Shown piece after piece: positions 8,427-17,025 of a stretch of DNA of 24,593 nucleotides (position 1 is the first letter of the stretch; each line of letters begins with the position of its first letter). The translations under genes were made by a program, and so were the position numbers. The notes beneath the pieces are model-generated. The model was given only the letters and a program-made list of their open reading frames with translations, ran no database searches and was not told where the DNA came from. Origin of the DNA: Gemmatimonadales bacterium (GTDB lineage: Bacteria; Gemmatimonadota; Gemmatimonadetes; Gemmatimonadales; GWC2-71-9); the NCBI GenBank assembly GCA_025929805.1, contig JAICPP010000020.1, positions 1 through 24,593 on the forward strand. The letters run 5' to 3'.

Positions 8427-10778
8427 TCACATCTGAAACAGATAGCTCAACTTCAGGAAGAAGCCGTCCTCTGCGCGGCGAAGGGGCGAACGGCCCAGTT
8501 CACTAGGATCGGTGAGGGTGCTGCCATACCCGGCGAAGAGCACCGTACCTGGGTTGGGCTGGTAGGAGAAGAGAAAGTCCCCGCGGAACGACCGGTGGCC
8601 AAACCTGCTGGTGCGCACGTACGCGTTCGACTCGGAATCGAATATCAGAATCGGCGCACCGGTTCGGGTGTCATCCCGGAGGGCATCACGGCGCTCGGTG
8701 GTGTACTCACCCACCAACCGCAGGAAAATTGGCCGGGACAGCTGGTACTCCAGTTTGAGGCGAGGGCTCCGCCAGATGTTCACCGTGCTTCCATCGGTTC
8801 GACGGCCCACGTACTGGAGCCGATAAAGACCGTTGATCCTTAGCTTGTCAGTGGGGCGCCAGTCCAGGGTGAGATCGAGCCATTTGATGTTGGCGCTGGC
8901 CCATTCGAAGAAGTTCTCGTCCCGTCCCCAGAGGAACAGAAGGTTACCCGAAAAGTGGGAAAGCTCCGGGGTGGCAAGCGTGAGGACGTAGTCCAGGTTG
9001 GGGATGGTCGGCCGGCCGGTAAAGGGGACGGTATCGAGACCACCCTCCGCCGCCGGGAGCTCCAACGCGTAGTCCGCGTACAGGTCGGCCGGGTAGCCGA
9101 ACGATTCAGTCAGAATGGACGCGCCGAACTGCCAACCACCCTTGAGACGGGTATTGGTGTTGAGGTGAAGCTTCTGGTCCTGAATTCCTTCGCCATTGAC
9201 GAAGCGGTCGTATTCCCAGGTCCCGTCCAGCGCCACGTCTCCGGTGAAGCTCTCGATCAACCCACCTTCCTTGCCGTAGATAGTCAGGCTGTGATCGAAG
9301 TTGGCGTGCACGATCCCCCGTCGCTGGATGAAGCCGCTCCCGGCTCGGAAATCATCCGAGATCCCCGTGATGGTGTAGCGCGCTCCCAGGGTCCTCCCGT
9401 TGCGGGCCAGACGCGCCGCCCACAAAGGGGCGGTTTCCGTGATCCCGTGCTGGCGAGTCCGGCTCCCGGCCAGCTGAACTTGCCCGCTGTAGACGCCGCC
9501 GAACACCAGCCGAGCATCGGCCCCGGCCACCCGGTTGTAGTTGCTCCCGTCGATCCTATCCGTATACACCAGGCCCAGACGGGATTGGGCCCCGATGTCG
9601 CGCTGGACGCGGAGCACGTTGTAGACCGGGTTGTCCCGGCCGGTAAGCGAGCCGGCCTTGTCATCGACGGCAGTTAACACGGCGACATCGGTACCCAGAG
9701 CCTTTCCGGTGAGCTTTGCCGCTGCTACCGGCTGGATGATGCGCCGAGTGTAGATCAGGTTGTTCGGGGTGGAGAACTGCTCGATCCCATCGAGGAAGAA
9801 GGGCCGCTTTTCCTGAAAGAAGAGCTCGTTGCGGGGGTCGAACGCGAACTGCTGCACATCGGACTCGACCTGGGAGAAATCCGGGTTTGCCGTTCCATTG
9901 AGGGTCAGGTTATTGGTCACGCCCCAGCGCAGCGTGCCGCCCAGCTCGGGACCGCCGCCGGTGTAATCCCATCCGGATGCACCTGGTGTCCCCGTGGCTC
10001 TGGAGGTCAACGACGGCGTAAAGTCGAGCACTACCCCGCGGCGCAGGTCAGTCAGACCAACCAGCCGGCCCGATTGGGAGAGAAACGAGGCACTGGCACG
10101 TTTGGCTGGAGTCCAGGAATCCTCCCGTCCGGAATGCTGCACCAGGCGGACAACGTTGATGCCCCAGACTTGTTCCCTCCGAGGCTGAAATCGCAGACTC
10201 TTGAAGGGAATCCGCACCTCGACCTCATACCCATACTCAGTGAGCCGTCCCCTGGACTCGAACACGAAGTCGGGGCTGAGATCGGCCTTCTCTCGCTTTA
10301 CCACCGCATTGTTGTAGCCGTTGCCGCTGATGGACCCGGTCTCGACCAGCGCACCATCCGACTGGACTCCCAGCGGGTTGACCGCAAACACGGTGGCCTG
10401 CCGGCTGTCATTGAAGGTGCTGAGCAGGATCTGCACGTGATCGTCGGCCGCAATGCGGTCGCGGTCGGCCAGAGTGGCGTGCACCGCGCCATGCGCCTCG
10501 AAGGCGCGGATGCCGAAGTGAATGGCCGTAGGGGAGTACCAGACCAGCACCTGGGTCGAGTCCGTGGCCGGTACCCCGTCGGTCGGGGAAAACTGGGAGA
10601 ACCCGGTGAGGAGGGCAGTCTGTTCCCAGACCGCCTCGTCCAGCTTGCCGTCCACGGACGACACCGCCTCCAGCCGTGGGATGGGCACTTCGAGCTGCCC
10701 CGCCCGGCCGACGTAGGCAGCGGGCGGATCATTGGTATGGACGGAGAAGCCCAGGAGAAAGGGGAGCAGCATGGCCAT
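8427..10778 (-). CDS. CBM9-like/DUF5916 outer-membrane-associated protein
   Basis: A 783-residue protein with a short hydrophobic N-terminus (MAMLLPFLLGF) likely to be a signal peptide. Residues about 35-220 form a CBM9-like beta-sandwich domain, seen in VDGKLDEAVW (42-51) and the following FSQFSPTDGVPA. The rest has the DUF5916 signature NPDFSQVE (298-305) and EKRPFFLDG (323-331), then IYTRRI and long alternating hydrophobic strands ending in KLSYLFQM, as in outer-membrane beta-barrels. Length is typical of the family. Function is not established; binding or handling of saccharides at the cell surface is a guess. Its ATG shares one base with the MFS stop (TAATG), so translation is probably coupled to that gene. 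A second Met two codons later is an alternative start. Confidence 0.85.
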   Translation of the reverse strand: MAMLLPFLLGFSVHTNDPPAAYVGRAGQLEVPIPRLEAVSSVDGKLDEAVWEQTALLTGFSQFSPTDGVPATDSTQVLVWYSPTAIHFGIRAFEAHGAVHATLADRDRIAADDHVQILLSTFNDSRQATVFAVNPLGVQSDGALVETGSISGNGYNNAVVKREKADLSPDFVFESRGRLTEYGYEVEVRIPFKSLRFQPRREQVWGINVVRLVQHSGREDSWTPAKRASASFLSQSGRLVGLTDLRRGVVLDFTPSLTSRATGTPGASGWDYTGGGPELGGTLRWGVTNNLTLNGTANPDFSQVESDVQQFAFDPRNELFFQEKRPFFLDGIEQFSTPNNLIYTRRIIQPVAAAKLTGKALGTDVAVLTAVDDKAGSLTGRDNPVYNVLRVQRDIGAQSRLGLVYTDRIDGSNYNRVAGADARLVFGGVYSGQVQLAGSRTRQHGITETAPLWAARLARNGRTLGARYTITGISDDFRAGSGFIQRRGIVHANFDHSLTIYGKEGGLIESFTGDVALDGTWEYDRFVNGEGIQDQKLHLNTNTRLKGGWQFGASILTESFGYPADLYADYALELPAAEGGLDTVPFTGRPTIPNLDYVLTLATPELSHFSGNLLFLWGRDENFFEWASANIKWLDLTLDWRPTDKLRINGLYRLQYVGRRTDGSTVNIWRSPRLKLEYQLSRPIFLRLVGEYTTERRDALRDDTRTGAPILIFDSESNAYVRTSRFGHRSFRGDFLFSYQPNPGTVLFAGYGSTLTDPSELGRSPLRRAEDGFFLKLSYLFQM

Positions 10779-12016
10779 TAATCGATACGACGGCCTGGGG
10801 TACCCGGTTTCGGAAGTTCGCCGCTCTCCTGGACCATAGCCGCAAAAACGACCGTGCCCAGCAAACCGAACCCGCCCGCCAGGAGGAACGGCAGGGAGTA
10901 ATGGGAGCGCCAGAGTAAACCTCCTACCATGGCTGCGGGAGCGATGCTGAGGCTTCTCACCAGATAATACAGGCCGATCGCGCGGGCGCGCAGGTCTGGT
11001 CGGGCGAAATCGACGATCAGGGCTTTGCGAGCCGGTTCGCCGATCTCCCGAAGGCCTCCGATCACGAAGGCTCCGAGCAGCGCGGTGAAGCTCTTGGCTG
11101 CAATCACTGCCAGCGGAAACAGGGCGAAGGCGAGGAAGGTCGCGATGACCAGAGGCTTCCGTCCGATCCGGTCGGCGAGTCTCGCCGCGGGCAGATAACC
11201 CAGGATCGAGACCGTCATCTGAACCCCCACCAGAACCCCGTACTGCGGTGCTCCAATGCCGACGATGTCGAGCGCGTAGATAACCAGGAAGACATCCACC
11301 AGTGCCTCACAGGTTCGCACGAGAATGTCCGAGAACAGCAGGCGGCGGAGCGCCGTGGGAAGGGATCGCCACACCCCCGCCACTGTGATGCTCCCGGTTC
11401 CACCGGCGACATTCAGGCGGATTCGGGATACCACTACCAGGGTTGCCAGAGCAAGCACGATGGTGATAGCCAGGCCCAGCCGTACGCCTTCACGCACGCC
11501 ATGGGCTGCAATCAGCAAACCACCCAGAACCGGCGCGACCACGATGGGGATTCGTCGGAGGATCGACTGCACCGAAAATCCCATCGCCCGCCGGGCCGGC
11601 GGGAGTGCGTCGCCGATGACCGCAAAGACGGTCGGACTTGCCATGCTCGACCAGGCCATTGCAAGCACGATCCCGAGAAAGATCTGGGGCCACGAATTAC
11701 TCAGGGCCAACAGAGCGTAGCCCGCGAGAGCGATCACGACGAAGAAGCTCAGCGCGGCGCGCCGGCCGAATCGATCGGAAACCCAGCCGCCGGGATACTG
11801 GGCGAGGCCATCGAACAAGTCCCGGGTGCTGCCATAGGCGCCGATCACCAGCAGCGGCGCCCCGCTGACTTCGAGATACTTGGGGAGAAAACGCTTCCAC
11901 AGCTCCTCGCCCAAGGACATGAGAAGCCCCGCTGCGGCAACTGCTCCAGTGTTGCGATTGAGGGCCAGCCAGGACAGCGGCCGGCGAATCATCGATACCG
12001 AAGGATTCGCGCGCAT
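10778..12016 (-). CDS. MFS transporter
   Basis: A 412-residue integral membrane protein with about twelve hydrophobic segments. The first half carries the MFS loop 2-3 motif GGWVSDRFGRR (76-86), repeated in the second half as ARLADRIGRKP, the duplicated motif of a 12-helix major facilitator. Family members move small solutes or drugs by proton coupling; the substrate here is unknown. It runs directly into the DUF5916 gene with a TAATG overlap, implying co-expression and perhaps a shared substrate. The ATG at 12016 has no clear ribosome-binding site and sits just downstream of an AT-rich box, so a leaderless transcript or the later Met codon at 11992 is possible. Confidence 0.88.
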   Translation of the reverse strand: MRANPSVSMIRRPLSWLALNRNTGAVAAAGLLMSLGEELWKRFLPKYLEVSGAPLLVIGAYGSTRDLFDGLAQYPGGWVSDRFGRRAALSFFVVIALAGYALLALSNSWPQIFLGIVLAMAWSSMASPTVFAVIGDALPPARRAMGFSVQSILRRIPIVVAPVLGGLLIAAHGVREGVRLGLAITIVLALATLVVVSRIRLNVAGGTGSITVAGVWRSLPTALRRLLFSDILVRTCEALVDVFLVIYALDIVGIGAPQYGVLVGVQMTVSILGYLPAARLADRIGRKPLVIATFLAFALFPLAVIAAKSFTALLGAFVIGGLREIGEPARKALIVDFARPDLRARAIGLYYLVRSLSIAPAAMVGGLLWRSHYSLPFLLAGGFGLLGTVVFAAMVQESGELPKPGTPGRRID

Positions 12017-12077
12017 CGCTTATATATTCCGAGCAGGCCCGTCGAACGGATGGGAACCCCCGAGTGTAGGAGTTGCA
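12017..12077. promoter_or_regulatory. Bidirectional promoter region between MFS and HEAT-repeat genes
   Basis: This 61-base spacer separates two divergent genes. Its only AT-rich element is TATATATT at 12021-12028. Read on the plus strand, TATATT (12023-12028) is a good -10 match and would leave a leader of about 40 bases before the AGGAG at 12068-12072. Read on the minus strand, TATATA lies only 4 bases from the MFS ATG, so initiation there would give a nearly leaderless message. No clear -35 box was found in either direction. Confidence 0.45.
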
Positions 12078-12506
12078 ATGCTGAAGCGCGTCCTTGTTGC
12101 AGTGATATTTGCGTCGCTGATCCTGAGCTCCGCGGCCCTGGGCCAGGGGCGGCCGGTCCATGCCAAAGAACCGGCATCGGATGGGCGGCCGCTGAGCGCT
12201 TGGATTGCCGACCTCAAGGCGCCGGCGCCGCAGACCCGGAACGCCGCTGCTTATGAGATTGCCGGCATGGGCCCGGATGCGGCCGCCGCCGTGCCCGCTC
12301 TGATCGAGGCGCTGGACGACCCGGTGGCCGCGGTGCGTTTCCCCGTGACCATTGCGCTACTGGAAATCGGTCCCGCCGCCAAGGCAGCCGTGCCTCGCCT
12401 GCGGCAAATGATGGACGAGGAGATCAACGACGAGATCGCTGCCGCCGCCCGCAGGGCGCTGAAGCGCATCGACCCCGGCGCCCTCCCGCGACCAGGATCC
12501 CAGTAG
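12078..12506 (+). CDS. Small secreted HEAT-repeat protein
   Basis: A 142-residue protein. The ATG at 12078 is preceded by AGGAG five bases upstream (12068-12072). An N-terminal signal peptide (MLKRVLVAVIFASLILSS, then a probable AALGQ cleavage region) exports it. Residues about 37-135 form around three HEAT-type helical repeats, visible as RNAAAYEIAGMGPDAAAAVP, RFPVTIALLEIGPAAKAAVP and a final AAAARRALKRIDP. The Gly-Pro turn followed by an Ala-rich helix and a conserved VPALIEAL/VPRLRQMM segment is typical. HEAT repeats bind other proteins; no enzymatic residues are seen. It is monocistronic, divergent from the MFS gene, and ends 9 bases from the convergent oxidoreductase gene. Confidence 0.8.
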   Translation: MLKRVLVAVIFASLILSSAALGQGRPVHAKEPASDGRPLSAWIADLKAPAPQTRNAAAYEIAGMGPDAAAAVPALIEALDDPVAAVRFPVTIALLEIGPAAKAAVPRLRQMMDEEINDEIAAAARRALKRIDPGALPRPGSQ

Positions 12507-12515
12507 CGACGACCC

Positions 12516-13484
12516 CTAGGGGATCAGAAGCACTTTCCCCATGGTTTCCCGGCTTTCCAGGGCACGATGCGCCGCTGCGGCATCGGCCAGCTGAAAAATC
12601 CGGTCTATCCGCACGCTGATTGACCGGTTCCGCACCCAGTCGAACAGGTCCTTTGCTCGAGCGAGCAGCTCCTCCCGTGTGGCCACGTAGTGGGCCAGGG
12701 TGGGCCGGGTAAGAAAGAGGGACCCTTTGCTGTTGAGGACCTGAGGATCTACGGGCGGTACCGGTCCGCTCGACTGGCCGAACAGCACCAGCATTCCTCG
12801 AGCCGAAAGGCTGTTGAGGCTTCCCTCGAAGGTGGTTTTTCCCACCGAGTCGTACACCACGCTCACACCACGACCGCCGGTTATCCGACGCACCTCGGCG
12901 ACGAAATCCTGCTTGCTATACAGCACGACCTCCTCAGCTCCGGCCTGGAGCGCCAGTGCGGCCTTTTCCTCGGTGGATACCGTGCCGATGACTCGGGCGC
13001 CGTGGGTCCGCGCAATTTGACAGAGCAGAAGTCCCACCCCGCCGGCAGCCGCATGGACCAGACACCAAGTACCCTGCGACAACCGGTAGGTGGACGTGGT
13101 GAGATAGTGGGCGGTAAGGCCCTGGAGCATCAATGCGGCGCCGGTCCTGGCGTCGATGGGTTCGGGCAGGACAACGAGCCGCTCGGCAGGAGCCCAGGCG
13201 AGCTCGGCGTATGAACCCATGAGGTTGACCGAGGCTACGCGATCAGCCGGTTTTACCGCACTCACCCCCGGGCCAACCTCCAGTACCCGGCCTGCTCCTT
13301 CGGTCCCGGGCGTAAAAGGAAGTGGCGAGGGATAGAGTCCCTTCCGTTGGTAGATCTCGATGAAGTTCACGCCGGCTGCCTCGACCTTAACGAGCGCTTC
13401 ACCGGGCCCGGGCCGCGGATCGGCTACCTCGACCAGTCGAAGCACGTCGGGCCCGCCCACCTGCTGGACCTGGATGGCTTTCAT
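12516..13484 (-). CDS. qor: Quinone oxidoreductase-like NADPH-dependent reductase (zinc-independent MDR family)
   Basis: A 322-residue medium-chain reductase of the zeta-crystallin/Qor type. The N-terminal GroES-like domain includes GPGEALVKVEAAGVNFIE and the FTPGTEGAGRVLEVG loop; the catalytic zinc ligands of alcohol dehydrogenases are absent. The cofactor domain has the AAAGGVG loop within HAAAGGVGLLLCQIA, and the family continues through YDSVGK and GMLVLFGQSSG. It should reduce quinones or other alpha,beta-unsaturated carbonyls with NADPH in the cytoplasm. The frame opens at 13535, but the ATG at 13484 (MKAIQVQQVGG) is where homology begins and overlaps the transporter stop as ATGA. Its stop codon lies inside the palindrome CCCCTAGGGG. 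Confidence 0.88.
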   Translation of the reverse strand: MKAIQVQQVGGPDVLRLVEVADPRPGPGEALVKVEAAGVNFIEIYQRKGLYPSPLPFTPGTEGAGRVLEVGPGVSAVKPADRVASVNLMGSYAELAWAPAERLVVLPEPIDARTGAALMLQGLTAHYLTTSTYRLSQGTWCLVHAAAGGVGLLLCQIARTHGARVIGTVSTEEKAALALQAGAEEVVLYSKQDFVAEVRRITGGRGVSVVYDSVGKTTFEGSLNSLSARGMLVLFGQSSGPVPPVDPQVLNSKGSLFLTRPTLAHYVATREELLARAKDLFDWVRNRSISVRIDRIFQLADAAAAHRALESRETMGKVLLIP

Positions 13485-14794
13485 GAGCGCGGGGAGGCTC
13501 GCATGAGTCTGCTCACCGTTGGCACCAGTGCCCACAGGAGGACGCCGGCAGTAACACAGGAGATCACGAAGATCAAAAAGAAGTCGGCCTGGCCTCCCAG
13601 AATTCGGAAGTACTGCCCCTGTTCAATCTTCTCGACCATGCCCGCCAGATGGCCCCCGATCAGGTTGGCCACGAAGTTGGCGGTGAACCAGATGCCCATG
13701 AGCATCGAGGCCAGCCGTACTGGAGCAGCCTGACCCACAAAGGAGAATCCCGCCGGGAGGAAACAGAGCTCACCCAGGCTGTATACGAAGTAGAACCCGA
13801 TCAGATATAGTGGAGTAACCCGATCGCCGCTGTCGCTCGCCGCCGCTCCGACCACCATCACCACGTAAGCCAGGCCGAGGAGGGTCAGGCCCATGGCCAT
13901 CTTAGCCTGGGTACTCGGTCCCCGTTCGCCCAGCCGTTGCCAGAGGCCGGCCATCAACGGCGCCAGTAGCAGAATGAAGAGCGGGTTGACCGCCTGAAAC
14001 CACGCGGCTGGGATCTCGCCACCGGGGAAGACACGCGCCAGCCATCCCTCGACTGAACGGTCGGTGCGCTGTGCTGCAAAGACGTTGAGCGACGAGCCGA
14101 CCTGCTCGAACGCCAACCAGAAGAAGACCACGAAAATGGTGATGAGCAGCAGTGCTCCGATCCGCTTCCTCTCCCCGGAGCTGAGGCGGAGGTTCACGGC
14201 CTTGCGCTGCGGGGTAGCTGCTGCTGCAGGTGGGAGTCCAATGCCGTTGAGCCGGTCGTCTCGGGTCCAGAGAAAGAAGAGAAGCCCCAGGAGCATGCCG
14301 AAGCCTGCCATGGCAAACCCGTAGGACCAGCCATAATCCGGGTGTGCGGCGAACCAGGCACATACCAGGGGCCCGAAGAGCGCACCGAGGTTGATACCCA
14401 TGTAGTACAGCGTGAAGCCGGCGTCGCGGCGGGTGTCGGCAGGAGGATACAGCTGCCCAACCATGGTATATACGTTGGGCTTGAAGAATCCGGTTCCGAC
14501 GATGATCAATCCCAAACCGAGATAGAACGCCCAGGCCGGACCGACAGCTAGAACAAAATGTCCCAGCGAAATGATGCTCCCACCGATGACGAGTGATCGG
14601 TTGGTGCCCAGAAAGCGGTCGGCCAACCAACCCCCGGCAACCGGCGTCAGGTAGGACAGCCCGTTGTACCATCCGTACAGTTCGCTGGCTCGTTCCCGGC
14701 TCCAGCCCAACCCTCCCGTGGTGGTGTCGATCAGGTACAGAATGAGCAGAGCGCGCATCCCGTAATACGCGAATCGCTCCCAGAGCTCCGTCAC
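13481..14794 (-). CDS. POT/PTR-family proton-dependent oligopeptide transporter
   Basis: A 12-14-helix peptide transporter, 437 residues from the GTG at 14794. It has the proton-coupling ELWERF (E-x-x-E-R) and YYGMR segment in helix 1, GGWLADRFLG in the helix 2-3 loop, GTGFFKPNV in helix 4, and YYMGINLGALFGP in helix 5, all characteristic of POT carriers. It should import di- and tripeptides through the inner membrane. The same frame continues upstream as GRQPPGLVVLF, which aligns with the normal N-terminus of the family, so the real start may be a non-standard ATA at 14830 (449 residues) overlapping the upstream stop as ATAG, with AGAGG seven bases before it. No ATG, GTG or TTG lies in frame between 14795 and the stop at 14969-14971. 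It is coupled to the oxidoreductase gene downstream. Confidence 0.88.
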   Translation of the reverse strand: MTELWERFAYYGMRALLILYLIDTTTGGLGWSRERASELYGWYNGLSYLTPVAGGWLADRFLGTNRSLVIGGSIISLGHFVLAVGPAWAFYLGLGLIIVGTGFFKPNVYTMVGQLYPPADTRRDAGFTLYYMGINLGALFGPLVCAWFAAHPDYGWSYGFAMAGFGMLLGLLFFLWTRDDRLNGIGLPPAAAATPQRKAVNLRLSSGERKRIGALLLITIFVVFFWLAFEQVGSSLNVFAAQRTDRSVEGWLARVFPGGEIPAAWFQAVNPLFILLLAPLMAGLWQRLGERGPSTQAKMAMGLTLLGLAYVVMVVGAAASDSGDRVTPLYLIGFYFVYSLGELCFLPAGFSFVGQAAPVRLASMLMGIWFTANFVANLIGGHLAGMVEKIEQGQYFRILGGQADFFLIFVISCVTAGVLLWALVPTVSRLMRASPRS

Positions 14795-14826
14795 GAACAG
14801 GACGACGAGCCCCGGCGGCTGCCGGC

Positions 14827-17025
14827 CTATCTGGGGACCTCTGCTTGAACGAGGGAGTGGAGCAGTGAGCGCGCGGCCGGCACACCGTCGATCCGGAACC
14901 GGGCATGCGTGGCCCCGGGTCCTACTTTGACCGTTATTGCGTCGGGCGGTACCGCGGCAAACAAGTCCTCATCCGTCCGGTCATCGCCCATGGCCAGCAG
15001 GGTGGTGGACGCCAGCCGCTCCGGTGGAAGCGGAGGGACGATCCTTCCCTTGTTGATGCCGTAGGGACGGATCTCCACAATCTTGTGGCCTGCGAGGATC
15101 TCGACCGGCTGGTTGCTCAACAGTTGCGTGAGGTGGAGCCGCAGCTCGTTGGCCCGCCGGGCACCGACTTCCCGATCGGCCATGCGGTAGTGCCAGGCCA
15201 GAGCAACAGACTTCACCTCGATCAGTGATCCCGGCGTGCGCGCGGTGATGTCCCGCAGAATGGTGAGAGCCGGCTCTCTCCAGCCCGCGCCGGTGTCACC
15301 GGCAGAGATCCACTCGGACCCGTTCAGCCGCGACCAGAACCCGTGCTCGGCATGGAGCGCGATGGGCAGACTCCCCAACCATTGCTCCAGCGTCTCACGG
15401 GCCCGGCCGCTTACCACGTGCAGCTCGGTACGAGGCCGGCTCGCGAGCGCACTGAGCAGCTCCAGCAGAGTAGGATCGGGGCGCGCCAGCTCGGGGGTGG
15501 CCGTATACGGCACCAAGGTGCCGTCATAGTCGAGCAAGGCGAGGAGCTCCTCGCGATCCCGCAGCTGGATCAGCAATTCCTCTTTGGCGGCCTCCAGCCC
15601 GGCCAGCGCCTGCCGGGATTCCGGCTTCCGCCTCGTGCAGGTCGCGAGCTGCTCCAAAAACGTCGCCGTCCACCGATGCACATCGTACGTCTGGACTCGT
15701 GCTCGAAGCGGGGCGAGACGACTTCGGCGCTCCTCCTCGCCCATGCTGAGGGCCCGGTAGTAGCTCTCTGCGGTCGCCTCCACGTCGTAGGGGTTCACCT
15801 GGATCGCTTCCGGCAGCTCCCAGGAAGCCCCAGCGAACTCGCTCAGCACCAACACCCCATCGCCGTCCGTGCGAGAGGCGACGAACTCCTTGGCAACCAG
15901 ATTCATGCCGTCGCGCAGCGGGGTCACGACCATGACGTCGGCGGCCCGGTATAACGCTACCAGCTCCCGCTCCGAAAGCCCGCGATAGATGTAGTGCACC
16001 GGGACCCACCGCGGCGTGCCGAACACGCCGTTGATACGACCGACCATCTGATCGACCGTGGAGCGGAACTCCTGATACGCCTCGACGTTGGTTCGTGACG
16101 GGACGGCTATCTGCACCAGCCGAATTCGCTCCCGGAGCTCCGGATGCGCCTCCAACAATCGCTCGTAGGCGAGCAGCCGGCGGGGAATGCCCTTGGTATA
16201 GTCCAGGCGGTCCACGCCCACGAGCAGCCGGAGTCTGCCGTCCTCCTTGAGGGAACGGACCTCGGCTTCCAGGCCGGGCTCTTCCGCCATGGCGCCGAAT
16301 GACTCGGCGTCGATCCCCATGGGGAACACACCCAACCGGACCTCCCGGTCGGCCAGCTGCACCCGGTCGATCTCGACGGTAAGCCCCAGGATTTGCGTGA
16401 GCGAAGCCGCGAAGTGTCTCAGATACGCCGGCGTGTGGAATCCAACCAAGTCCGCGCCGAGAAGCCCCCGCAGCAGGCGATCGCGCTCCGGCAGCGTGCG
16501 GAAGAGCTCTTCGGATGGAAACGGGATGTGAAGGAAGAAACCGATGCGAGCATCGGGCAGCCGTCTGCGGAGGAGCTCAGGAAGAAGCAGTAGCTGGTAA
16601 TCATGCACCCAAACGAGGTCACCGGGCAGATAATGACGCGCCACCAGCTCGGCGAACTGCTCGTTGACCTCCGCGTACGGCTCCCAATCGCGTACATGGA
16701 GCGGAACCTGGTCCAGCAGGTAGTGAAAGAGCGGCCAGAGAACCCCGTTGGAGAATCCTTCGTAGTAGCGCGCCACCTGCCCTGCGGTGAGAGGTAGGCT
16801 CACCAATCTCATGGCGGCGAGCTGTTCGGTTAATGCGGCGCGCTGTTCAGTCGAAAGCTCTTCTTCGGTGGCCCCGGACCAGCCGATCCAGAGACCACCG
16901 GACTGTTCGTGTGGTCTCAAGAGACCGGTAGCAAGGCCTCCTGAGCTCTTCTGGACTTCGACCCCGGTTGCGGTTGGGGTGACGGTGACCGGGAGCCTGT
17001 TTGCGACAATCAGAACACGGGGCAT
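14827..17025 (-). CDS. Fused trehalose-6-phosphate synthase / trehalose-phosphatase
   Basis: A 732-residue bifunctional enzyme of the two-step trehalose pathway. Residues about 1-465 are an OtsA/GT20 domain: MPRVLIVANRLPV start, GLWIGWSG (44-51), VHDYQLLLLP (140-149), FFLHIPFPSEE, VDRLDYTKGI (271-280) and VTPLRDGMNLVAKE (368-381). It makes trehalose-6-phosphate from a nucleotide-glucose and glucose-6-phosphate. Residues about 480-732 are an OtsB/HAD domain with the nucleophile motif DYDGTLVPY (499-507), VVSGRARETLEQW, HYRMAD and GDDRTDEDLF, which removes the phosphate. The ATG at 17025 is where homology begins, but no ribosome-binding site precedes it; it abuts a large inverted repeat. A GTG at 17085 would add 20 residues translated from that repeat. 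Trehalose serves in osmotic and desiccation stress. Confidence 0.93.
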   Translation of the reverse strand: MPRVLIVANRLPVTVTPTATGVEVQKSSGGLATGLLRPHEQSGGLWIGWSGATEEELSTEQRAALTEQLAAMRLVSLPLTAGQVARYYEGFSNGVLWPLFHYLLDQVPLHVRDWEPYAEVNEQFAELVARHYLPGDLVWVHDYQLLLLPELLRRRLPDARIGFFLHIPFPSEELFRTLPERDRLLRGLLGADLVGFHTPAYLRHFAASLTQILGLTVEIDRVQLADREVRLGVFPMGIDAESFGAMAEEPGLEAEVRSLKEDGRLRLLVGVDRLDYTKGIPRRLLAYERLLEAHPELRERIRLVQIAVPSRTNVEAYQEFRSTVDQMVGRINGVFGTPRWVPVHYIYRGLSERELVALYRAADVMVVTPLRDGMNLVAKEFVASRTDGDGVLVLSEFAGASWELPEAIQVNPYDVEATAESYYRALSMGEEERRSRLAPLRARVQTYDVHRWTATFLEQLATCTRRKPESRQALAGLEAAKEELLIQLRDREELLALLDYDGTLVPYTATPELARPDPTLLELLSALASRPRTELHVVSGRARETLEQWLGSLPIALHAEHGFWSRLNGSEWISAGDTGAGWREPALTILRDITARTPGSLIEVKSVALAWHYRMADREVGARRANELRLHLTQLLSNQPVEILAGHKIVEIRPYGINKGRIVPPLPPERLASTTLLAMGDDRTDEDLFAAVPPDAITVKVGPGATHARFRIDGVPAARSLLHSLVQAEVPR

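Noticed and set aside
8955..10781. Plus-strand open frames (8955-9677 and 10074-10781) antisense to DUF5916
   Set aside because: The minus-strand protein has strong family motifs throughout; the antisense frames have no recognisable features.
12513..12522. CCCCTAGGGG palindrome between the convergent HEAT and oxidoreductase genes
   Set aside because: It has no loop or T-run, so it does not look like a terminator, and a 10-bp GC-rich palindrome can arise by chance; it also contains the oxidoreductase stop codon.
13902..14906. Minus-strand 334-codon open frame starting with ATG at 14906 and overlapping the peptide transporter
   Set aside because: It is Arg/Pro/Ala-rich with no recognisable domain and lies out of frame with the clear POT protein. 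It would only matter if an indel had moved the transporter start.
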